A stretch of 13,222 nt of DNA from an uncultured Porphyromonadaceae bacterium (lineage in GTDB: Bacteria; Bacteroidota; Bacteroidia; Bacteroidales; Muribaculaceae): NCBI GenBank assembly GCA_938027385.1, contig CALJBF010000274.1:1-13222 (forward strand), read 5' to 3'. The notes under the pieces were generated by a model. It made no database searches. It was not told where the DNA came from and saw nothing but the letters and a program-made list of their open reading frames with translations. The position numbers and the translations under genes were made by a program. This document shows positions 1-5,995 of this stretch, piece after piece (the stretch's first letter is position 1; every line of letters begins with the position of its first letter).

Positions 1-590
1 GCAAGGGGGTCGACGACCTGATGGGGGTGAAAATCGGGCGTACGGCCAAAGCCATGGAGCCTACAGACCCGGCTCTGCTGAACTTTGTGAGCGACTTTCT
101 GCGCGAACGCGGTAAAAAGCTTATGAACGGCACCATGCCTGACCTTTCGCTGGCAAACAAGGGTAGTCTGCGCCGGTCGTTGCCCAAAGGCGTGATAACC
201 CAGGGGGAGATTATATCCATGCAGCCGTTCGCCAACCGTGTGGTGGTGATAAAGGTCAAGGGGAGCGACCTTATCGAAGCATTCGAAGTGATGGCACGGC
301 GCGACGGCGACGGTGTCAGCTCAAACGTTGACGCAACGTTCGACAGGGGCTCGCACACGCTGAAATCACTCAGAATCGACGGCAAACCCGTCGACCCCGA
401 CAGATACTATACCGTGGCGACCATCGATTACCTCGCCAACGGCGGCGACTACATGGAACCGCTCACACGCGGGACTCGTGAGGCAACCTCAGAGACAATC
501 GTCTACAACGACCTGATTGACTATATCAAGTCGTTGCGCGACAAGCCCATAAATCCGTCTGACAAAGTGAGGATGCGCCCCGCCGACTGA
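1..590 (+). CDS. 5'-nucleotidase C-terminal domain protein (UshA-like), 5' end cut by window
   Basis: The reading frame is open from base 3 and ends with TGA at 588-590, so about 196 C-terminal residues are visible and the true start lies outside. The first ATG, at 21, is internal. The visible part matches the 5'-nucleotidase C-terminal domain: a segment like the family's LNxGGIRxSLPKG motif (here LSLANKGSLRRSLPKG), then ITQGEIISMQPFANRVVV, and a YYTVATIDYLANGGDYM segment near the end. In this family the C-terminal domain binds the nucleotide, and a metallophosphatase domain supplies the two-metal centre; the proteins are usually exported to the periplasm. No metal-binding motifs appear here. 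They must lie upstream, either in the same protein or in a separate gene, as Bacteroidales often split the two domains. The next gene is convergent, so no partner follows. The domain call is secure; substrate is unknown. Confidence 0.85.
   Translation, partial: KGVDDLMGVKIGRTAKAMEPTDPALLNFVSDFLRERGKKLMNGTMPDLSLANKGSLRRSLPKGVITQGEIISMQPFANRVVVIKVKGSDLIEAFEVMARRDGDGVSSNVDATFDRGSHTLKSLRIDGKPVDPDRYYTVATIDYLANGGDYMEPLTRGTREATSETIVYNDLIDYIKSLRDKPINPSDKVRMRPAD
507..535 (-). other. Hairpin at the 3' end of the minus-strand ATP-grasp-like gene
   Basis: In the minus-strand transcript 535-525 pairs with 517-507: 11 pairs including one G-U wobble, with a 7-base loop that contains most of the gene's TAG stop (521-523). 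In the plus strand the wobble becomes a C/A mismatch, so the structure favours minus-strand RNA. There is no T run after it, and the bases are also coding for the convergent nucleotidase gene. Confidence 0.35.
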
Positions 591-1567
591 CCGGCCAAAC
601 CGCGTGCAGCTATGGCATGTGCCACGAACCCCATGGTGTAACGCAGGTTAATCTCGATGAATGGCACCACCGTGCCGTCGGCAGTCACAAGCATATCCAC
701 CCCTACAGGCCCTGAGTAAGCGCCCACAAGCGTCTTGCCCAGGGCTTTTGCCACTTCATCGCGGAGAAGGGGAAGTATGCCCGGTGCCACAGTCGCCGAC
801 AGATATGCCTCAATCGCGTCATCAGTCATGATGCGGTTGCCGGCATACGCACCGGCGCCGCTACCGGTGAAAAACAGAGAATACCCCAGGAAATGTGCGC
901 CAAGGGCGTCGCAGTCGAAGAGCATGGCAAAATCATGCGCCTTGTCGTAGGCGCGCTGCACGACCACAGAACCCTGGCGGCGTATGGCTCCTGCTATCTT
1001 GGTCTGTTCGTGCGCGCCGGCGTCGGCCGTCACGCGCCATACGCCGCGCCCCGACGATGACCACGGTGTCTTGATGAACACTTCGCCCCAACGCGCCACA
1101 CATTCCATGACCTCAGAAATGTCTCGGGCCTCGCAGGCATCGGGTGCCGCTACCCCTTCCAACGGGGGCAGACAGTTGTGTGCGGCAATCGCCGTGCGCC
1201 GGTGCGAGAGTTCGCGGTGACGGTCGAAATCCATACCGCTGTCTCCGACGAGACCGGCCTGCGTCAGCAGACGCGCCGTGTATCGGCTCCACCCCCAGGG
1301 ATGAGGCTGCACGCCACTGAGGCCGCGGCAATCGGCCACCAGACGCGGCCCGGCTCCGAAACGGCCCTCGATCTCTGCCTGCAACGCATCAAACCTGTCG
1401 GCGACAATATCCCTGACGAGCAGGAAATCATCGCTATCGCCGAGCCACCAGGGCAAAAGCTGGCCGGCCGACGCGACGGCCAGTGCCTGCCGTGTCGGCG
1501 TATAGTTCGAGGTCGCGGCCGCCAGGGCCATGTCATTCTCAGGGTTGAAGAAAAAAAGCCTTTTCAC
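521..1567 (-). CDS. Uncharacterised Bacteroidales protein with ATP-grasp-like features
   Basis: This 348-residue protein starts at GTG (1567-1565); a TGA six codons upstream in frame excludes a longer start. I do not recognise a named family. The N-terminus, FFFNPENDMALA with a following NYTP, recalls a conserved unnamed Bacteroidales family. The second half looks like an ATP-grasp fold: a glycine/serine-rich loop, IKTPWSSSGRGVW, at residues 165-177, a VVVQRAYDKAHDFAMLF strand at 201-217, and GVDMLV followed by FIEINLRYTMG at 289-313. In the last segment D291, E305, N307 and R309 fit the metal and ATP ligands of the EINxR type. ATP-grasp enzymes join a carboxylate to an amine or thiol through an acyl phosphate; substrate and product here are unknown. 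It is soluble, with no signal peptide. It diverges from mutL and overlaps the convergent nucleotidase gene by 70 bases. No partner gene suggests a role. Confidence 0.8.
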   Translation of the reverse strand: MKRLFFFNPENDMALAAATSNYTPTRQALAVASAGQLLPWWLGDSDDFLLVRDIVADRFDALQAEIEGRFGAGPRLVADCRGLSGVQPHPWGWSRYTARLLTQAGLVGDSGMDFDRHRELSHRRTAIAAHNCLPPLEGVAAPDACEARDISEVMECVARWGEVFIKTPWSSSGRGVWRVTADAGAHEQTKIAGAIRRQGSVVVQRAYDKAHDFAMLFDCDALGAHFLGYSLFFTGSGAGAYAGNRIMTDDAIEAYLSATVAPGILPLLRDEVAKALGKTLVGAYSGPVGVDMLVTADGTVVPFIEINLRYTMGFVAHAIAARGLAGQSAGRILTLSDGFMGLSRNDLI

Positions 1568-1577
1568 GTCACCGTTC

Positions 1578-1608
1578 TTGTTTCAGTGCAAAATTACGGA
1601 TTATTTTG
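1578..1608 (+). promoter_or_regulatory. Weak candidate promoter for mutL
   Basis: TTG at 1578-1580 is followed after 21 bases by TATTTTG (1602-1608), one base short of the Bacteroidetes TAnnTTTG box. An alternative -7 box is TAATTTTA at 1611-1618, but it lacks a well-placed TTG. The region is AT-rich in a GC-rich context and leaves about 50 bases to the mutL ATG. It overlaps the opposing promoter of the divergent gene. Confidence 0.3.
1589..1596 (-). promoter_or_regulatory. Candidate -7 box for the minus-strand ATP-grasp-like gene
   Basis: On the minus strand this reads TAATTTTG, a full match to the Bacteroidetes TAnnTTTG box. It lies about 22 bases before the GTG start at 1567, which would give a short leader. 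No clear TTG element is visible about 20 bases further upstream, so the call rests on the -7 box and position alone. Confidence 0.45.
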
Positions 1609-1662
1609 TGTAATTTTACACCCCCGAAAAAAGAACAGTAGCGAAACAAGAACAGAAAAGAG

Positions 1663-3633
1663 ATGAGTGACGTAATCAAACTGCTGCCTGACTCTGTTGC
1701 CAACCAGATAGCCGCCGGCGAGGTGATACAGCGCCCCGCCTCGGTAATCAAGGAGCTTGTGGAGAACTCGGTAGACTCCGGCGCCACGCGGGTGGAGATT
1801 ATAATCCGCGATGCCGGCAAGACGCTGATACAAGTGGTCGACAACGGCTGCGGCATGTCTGACACCGATGCCCGTCTGGCCTTCGAGCGTCACGCCACCT
1901 CAAAGATACGCCAGGCCTCGGATCTCTTTGAGCTGCATACCATGGGGTTCCGCGGCGAGGCACTCCCCTCCATAGCCGCCGTGGCCCAGGTTGAGCTTGA
2001 CACCATGCGCGCCGACGACACCCTGGGGTCGCATCTTGTCATCGAGGGGTCGAAATTCATCTCACAGACGCCGCAGCCATGCCGTCGTGGCACCAATCTG
2101 AAAGTCAAGAACCTGTTCTTCAATTTCCCGGCACGCCGCAAGTTCCTCAAGCGCGACACCGTAGAGCTGTCGCACATCATGCACGAGTTCGAGCGGCTGG
2201 CACTGGTGAATCCGGGTATAGAATTCGTGCTGACGCACAACGACGTGACCCTGCACCAGCTGCTGCCGGCATCTCTGAAAGGGCGCATCGCCGCCCTGTT
2301 CGGCAAGTCGCTCGACCGTCAGCTGATTCCCGTGGCCACCGAGACGCCGATAGTGAAGATTTCGGGGTTCGTATGCCTCCCCGAGAACGCCCGGCGCCGC
2401 AACGCCCTGCAATATCTGTTTGTCAACGGGCGCAACATGCGGCACCCGTATTTCCACCGCGCCATCCTAGGGTGTTACGAAGACCTTATCGGGCCCGAGC
2501 AACAGCCCAACTACTTCCTTGACTTCGAGGTCGACCCGCAGACCATCGATGTAAACATCCACCCCACCAAGTCAGAGATCAAGTTCGAGAACGAGGCGCC
2601 TATATGGCAGATACTCCAGGCCGCGATACGCGAGTCGCTGGGCAAGTTCAACGCCGTGCCGTCGATAGACTTCGACCGCGACGACGCGCCCGACATCCCT
2701 GCTTTCGACCCCACGGCCTCGCATGCCGCCACCCTCGACATCACCTCTGACTACAATCCCTTCGCCCCCGCGGCCGAGCCCACCCCGGCGCCCCCGGCAC
2801 ACAATGTGGCCTCGCGCCTTAACGGCGGTGACCGGCAGTCGTGGCTGCGTACAGCCTCGGCCGTCACCGGCGACTGGCAACGGCTCTACGACAGTTTTCA
2901 GGCCGACCACAGCGACCTCGGTGGAGACTTCTACAATCCGTTCGCGCCCGAAAACAGTCAGCCCCGGGAACTCCCGACTGACCCCGCGACAGTTTCAGCA
3001 CCTGAGGCTGCCACCGATGGCGAAAGGCTGTTCACGCCGACAGCCGCACCCACATCGGTGATCCAGCTTGCCGACCGCTATCTTGTGTCACCCGGCGCCG
3101 ACGGGCTGATTATCGTAGACCGTCACCGCGCGCACCTGAAAGTGCTCTACGAGCAGTTCATGGCCGAATCGGCCACAGGAGGCGAGCGTCAGGGCGAATC
3201 ACAGCAAGTGTTGTTCCCCGAGATTCTTGAGCTTTCGGCCGCGCAGGATGTGATATTGCAGAGCATCTCTGAGGAAATCACCCGTGCCGGGTTCCGTCTT
3301 GAACGCGACCCCGAGGAACCGCGCTCCTGGACCGTAAACGGCGTGCCCTCGGCGCTTGTCGACCGCAATCCGCGCGACCTTCTGCTTGAGGTCATCAGCG
3401 CCGTGGCCGACGAAACAGCCACGGAAAATGCCGCCTCAGATGCCGTAAGACGCGCCGTAGCCCTCTCGCTTGCACGCGCCGGCGCCGTCCGTCCCGGCAC
3501 CACCCTCCCCCACGGCCAGGCCGAGAAACTCCTGGCCACACTCTTCTCACTCCCCGATCCGGCCCTCACCCCCGACGGCCACCCGACCCTCACCCGCCTC
3601 ACCCTCGCCTCCATCGCCTCCGCCCTCTCCTGA
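1663..3633 (+). CDS. mutL: DNA mismatch repair protein MutL
   Basis: This 656-residue protein links MutS mismatch recognition to strand removal. The N-terminal GHKL ATPase is intact: KELVENSVDSGA with catalytic E31 and metal-binding N35, DNGCGM at 60-65, ATSK at 78-81, and GFRGEAL at 95-101. A transducer domain follows to about residue 335. Residues 340-445 form a proline- and alanine-rich linker containing YNPFAP twice (364-369 and 424-429). The C-terminal dimerisation domain starts near 460. Where endonuclease-type MutL has DQHA(x2)E(x4)E, this protein has DRHRAHL at 486-492, and PDGHP at 637-641 replaces the usual CPHGRP. Nicking activity is therefore uncertain. The ATG at 1663 gives the canonical N-terminus and follows a purine-rich AGAAAAGAG. 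It is transcribed divergently from the ATP-grasp-like gene and appears to be a single-gene unit. Confidence 0.97.
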   Translation: MSDVIKLLPDSVANQIAAGEVIQRPASVIKELVENSVDSGATRVEIIIRDAGKTLIQVVDNGCGMSDTDARLAFERHATSKIRQASDLFELHTMGFRGEALPSIAAVAQVELDTMRADDTLGSHLVIEGSKFISQTPQPCRRGTNLKVKNLFFNFPARRKFLKRDTVELSHIMHEFERLALVNPGIEFVLTHNDVTLHQLLPASLKGRIAALFGKSLDRQLIPVATETPIVKISGFVCLPENARRRNALQYLFVNGRNMRHPYFHRAILGCYEDLIGPEQQPNYFLDFEVDPQTIDVNIHPTKSEIKFENEAPIWQILQAAIRESLGKFNAVPSIDFDRDDAPDIPAFDPTASHAATLDITSDYNPFAPAAEPTPAPPAHNVASRLNGGDRQSWLRTASAVTGDWQRLYDSFQADHSDLGGDFYNPFAPENSQPRELPTDPATVSAPEAATDGERLFTPTAAPTSVIQLADRYLVSPGADGLIIVDRHRAHLKVLYEQFMAESATGGERQGESQQVLFPEILELSAAQDVILQSISEEITRAGFRLERDPEEPRSWTVNGVPSALVDRNPRDLLLEVISAVADETATENAASDAVRRAVALSLARAGAVRPGTTLPHGQAEKLLATLFSLPDPALTPDGHPTLTRLTLASIASALS

Positions 3634-3716
3634 CGCCACCCTCTTTATATTATTGCTGTTCCCATTGCATTGAATTTCCACATCAATTTTTTATGATGGG
3701 GTGGCGGGATTTTTTT
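3634..3716 (+). terminator. Possible mutL terminator with large loop
   Basis: CGCCACCC, directly after the mutL stop (3634-3641), pairs exactly with GGGTGGCG at 3699-3706. GGGA and seven T residues (3710-3716) follow. The loop of 57 bases is unusually long, though it holds a small hairpin (CATCA 3681-3685 with TGATG 3694-3698). The T run also provides the -33 TTG of the dapF promoter. The call is tentative because of the loop size. Confidence 0.3.
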
Positions 3717-3745
3717 GGGGGTTCGGGAAATTATTCCTAACTTTG
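3715..3745 (+). promoter_or_regulatory. Bacteroidetes-type promoter of dapF-dapL
   Basis: TTG (3715-3717), a 20-base spacer and TAACTTTG (3738-3745) match the Bacteroidetes -33/-7 consensus fully. Transcription should begin roughly 5-8 bases after the box, giving a leader of only about 10-14 bases before the ATG at 3764. The promoter lies inside the upstream extension that begins with GTG at 3701, which argues against that longer start. Confidence 0.7.
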
Positions 3746-3763
3746 TGCCGAAATTTTTTCTGT

Positions 3764-4630
3764 ATGAAAGGGATTAAATTCACCAAGATGCACGGCATCG
3801 GAAACGACTACGTGTATATTAATTGTGTGGCGGGACCGGCCGAGGCCCGCACGGAGTCTTGCCCCGCTGACCCGGCCACTCTGGCCCGCGAGGTCAGTGA
3901 CCGGCACACAGGCATCGGCGGCGACGGTCTGATACTGATTCTGCCCTCTGAAAAGGCCGACTTCAGGATGAGGATGTTCAACGCCGACGGCTCAGAAGGC
4001 CGCATGTGCGGCAACGGCACCCGCTGTATCGGCAAATATGTTTACGACCACGGTCTCACCGACCGCGAAAAGATAACGCTCGAAACTCTTTCGGGCGTTA
4101 AATATTTAACACTCCACAAAGGCGCCGACGGCAAAGTGGCCGAAGTGACCGTAGATATGGGTGCCCCGGCGTTTGCTCCGGCCGACATTCCGGTAAACGC
4201 CCCTGCGACCGAGAACATCGAGGTCGAGACAGCTACGGCGCGTTCCGTCCGCCTCACCGCCGTTTCGATGGGCAACCCCCACGCCGTGGCGTTCGTCGAC
4301 GAAATCACCGACGCCCTGGTGTTCGAGACCGGCAAGGAGCTTGAACGGCATCACATTTTCCCTGAACGCGCAAATATCGAATTCGCGCGCGTAATCTCTC
4401 CCGACGAGATAGAGATGCGCGTATGGGAACGCGGCAGCGGCGAAACCATGGCCTGCGGCACAGGCGCGTGCGCCACAGCCGTTGCGGCAGCGCTGACAGG
4501 CCGCGCCGGACGCGAAGTCACCGTACACCTGCGCGGAGGCGACCTCCACATCAAATGGGACACCGAAACCGGCCACGTGATGATGACCGGACGCGCCACC
4601 GAGGTATTCACCGGCGAATGGCCCGCATGA
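3764..4630 (+). CDS. dapF: Diaminopimelate epimerase
   Basis: DapF interconverts LL- and meso-diaminopimelate in the cytoplasm, giving the direct precursor of lysine and of the peptidoglycan cross-link residue. It is a cofactor-independent two-cysteine racemase. The 288-residue protein begins MKGIKFTKMHGIGNDY, the usual N-terminus. The catalytic pair is present: C82 in GRMCGNGTRC and C231 in GETMACGTGACA. The length fits the family. The frame is open further upstream to GTG at 3701, but that extension overlaps the promoter and adds 21 unrelated residues, so ATG at 3764 is chosen. dapL follows after 30 bases, so both enzymes for the two steps from tetrahydrodipicolinate to meso-diaminopimelate are together. 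A 14-bp AT-rich palindrome lies inside the gene at 4097-4110. Confidence 0.97.
   Translation: MKGIKFTKMHGIGNDYVYINCVAGPAEARTESCPADPATLAREVSDRHTGIGGDGLILILPSEKADFRMRMFNADGSEGRMCGNGTRCIGKYVYDHGLTDREKITLETLSGVKYLTLHKGADGKVAEVTVDMGAPAFAPADIPVNAPATENIEVETATARSVRLTAVSMGNPHAVAFVDEITDALVFETGKELERHHIFPERANIEFARVISPDEIEMRVWERGSGETMACGTGACATAVAAALTGRAGREVTVHLRGGDLHIKWDTETGHVMMTGRATEVFTGEWPA
4097..4110. repeat. 14-bp perfect palindrome inside dapF
   Basis: GTTAAATATTTAAC is its own reverse complement and stands out as an AT island in GC-rich coding sequence. It encodes a VKYLT segment of DapF. The codons are ordinary, so it may be coincidental. Confidence 0.6.
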
Positions 4631-4660
4631 CCCCATAAAATCCAAACGACTTTACACGTT

Positions 4661-5899
4661 ATGTTCAAGATAAACGAGAATTTCTGCAAACTCCCCGAGA
4701 GCTATCTCTTCTCGGAGGTGGCACGGCGCATCAGCGCTTACAAAGAGGCACACCCCGAGGCCGACATAATCCGCATGGGCATCGGCGATGTCACACTTCC
4801 GCTCTGTCCGGCCGCCATCGAGGCCATGCACCGCGCTGTTGACGACGAAGGCGCCACCGAGACCTTCCACGGTTACGGACCCGAGCAGGGATACGCTTTC
4901 CTGCGCGAGGCTATCGCCGAGAACGACTACCATGCACGCGGCATCGAGATCAGCGCCGACGAGATTTTTGTAAGCGACGGCGCAAAGAGCGACACCGGCA
5001 ACATCGGCGATCTGCTCGCCGCCGACAACATCGTGGCCCTCACCGACCCCGTCTACCCCGTGTATGCCGACACCAACGTGATGGCCGGCCGCGCCGGCGA
5101 GCTCGGAGCCTCGGGCAACTGGAGCCGCCTCGTATATCTGCCTGTCACGGCGGCAAACGGTTTTGTGCCCGCTCTGCCCGACCGCAAGGTAGATGTAATA
5201 TACCTCTGCTACCCCAACAATCCCACCGGCACGGCGCTCACCCACGACCAGCTGAAAGTGTGGGTTGACTATGCCCGCGAGAACGGCGCGCTGATAATGT
5301 TCGACTCGGCCTACGAGGCATTCATCCACACCCCCGAGGTTCCGCACTCGATATATGAGATCGAGGGTGCCAGGGAGGTAGCCATCGAGTTCCGCAGTTT
5401 CTCGAAAACAGCCGGTTTCACCGGCGTCAGATGCGGTTACACCGTTGTGCCGAAGAGTCTGAAGGCCAAGGATTCAGAAGGGCATGAGGTGTCGATGAAC
5501 CGCCTGTGGAACCGCCGCCAGTGCACCAAGTTCAACGGCGCGTCATACATCTCGCAACGCGGCGCGGCCGCCGTCTACACCCCCGAGGGGCGCTGTCAGG
5601 CACGCGAGGCCGTGGAATATTACATGGAAAACGCCCGCACCCTGCGCGACGGCCTGCTGTCGATAGGATTCGAGGTCTACGGCGGCGTCGACGCCCCGTA
5701 TGTATGGCTGAAGACACCCGGCGAGACCACTTCGTGGGAATTCTTCGACCAGCTGCTCGACAAGGCCGGTGTCGCCGGCTCACCCGGCTCGGGATTCGGC
5801 CCCGCCGGCGAGGGGTATTTCCGCCTCACCGCGTTCAGCACCCACGAGAACACACGCGCCGCCATCGATCGCATCGTAAAGGCCTTCGGCAAAGCGTGA
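4661..5899 (+). CDS. dapL: LL-diaminopimelate aminotransferase
   Basis: DapL converts L-2,3,4,5-tetrahydrodipicolinate and glutamate directly to LL-diaminopimelate and 2-oxoglutarate, bypassing the acyl-blocked dapD/dapC/dapE route. The protein is 412 residues, the normal length for this PLP class I/II aminotransferase. Visible signatures are GIGDVTLPLCPAAIEAM near 41-57, TFHGYGPEQGYAFLREAI near 68-85 (characteristic of DapL rather than aspartate aminotransferase), DGAKSDTGNI, CYPNNPTGTALT, and the PLP-binding K249 in SFSKTAGFTGVRCGY. It sits 30 bases downstream of dapF with no clear promoter between, so the pair is probably co-transcribed. The next gene is 96 bases away behind an AT-rich region. 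DapL use is an established trait of Bacteroidetes, Chlamydiae and plants. Confidence 0.96.
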   Translation: MFKINENFCKLPESYLFSEVARRISAYKEAHPEADIIRMGIGDVTLPLCPAAIEAMHRAVDDEGATETFHGYGPEQGYAFLREAIAENDYHARGIEISADEIFVSDGAKSDTGNIGDLLAADNIVALTDPVYPVYADTNVMAGRAGELGASGNWSRLVYLPVTAANGFVPALPDRKVDVIYLCYPNNPTGTALTHDQLKVWVDYARENGALIMFDSAYEAFIHTPEVPHSIYEIEGAREVAIEFRSFSKTAGFTGVRCGYTVVPKSLKAKDSEGHEVSMNRLWNRRQCTKFNGASYISQRGAAAVYTPEGRCQAREAVEYYMENARTLRDGLLSIGFEVYGGVDAPYVWLKTPGETTSWEFFDQLLDKAGVAGSPGSGFGPAGEGYFRLTAFSTHENTRAAIDRIVKAFGKA

Positions 5900-5929
5900 C
5901 CATTCATCCGCACAGACATCACATATCGA

Positions 5930-5972
5930 AAACTAAACTTTTTTTAAGGTTATATATTTAGGTTTAATTTTC
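5930..5972 (+). promoter_or_regulatory. AT-rich candidate promoter region of glnN
   Basis: This block is strongly AT-rich in the 96-base gap before glnN. It contains TATATTTA (5953-5960) and TAATTTTC (5965-5972), each one base from the TAnnTTTG box. No clear TTG is found at the right distance, so which box is used is uncertain. The start codon lies 24-35 bases downstream. Confidence 0.35.
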
Positions 5973-5995
5973 TCTCTCCGGAAACATCATCTCTT

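Larger units (their letters stand above)
1574..1653. repeat. 11-bp inverted repeat flanking the divergent promoter region
   Basis: GTTCTTGTTTC (1574-1584) and GAAACAAGAAC (1643-1653) are exact reverse complements. Each arm lies just upstream of a start codon: 6 bases from the minus-strand GTG at 1567 and 9 bases from the mutL ATG at 1663, so both divergent mRNAs carry the same purine-rich leader word. Between the arms is a second dyad, GTGTAA-TT-TTACAC (1608-1621). AAGAACAG also occurs twice directly, at 1631-1638 and 1648-1655. These could be operator sites or shared translation-initiation sequences. Confidence 0.5.

Noticed and set aside
3470..3633. Pyrimidine-rich, repeat-like 3' end of mutL
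   Set aside because: The CTC/ACC/GCC-rich run is explained by codon preference for Leu, Thr, Ala and Ser in the conserved C-terminal domain; no clean tandem repeat unit is present.
3701..3763. GTG-initiated 21-residue N-terminal extension of dapF
   Set aside because: The extension lies over a consensus promoter, is unlike the family, and MKGIKFTKMHGIGNDY at 3764 is the usual DapF start.
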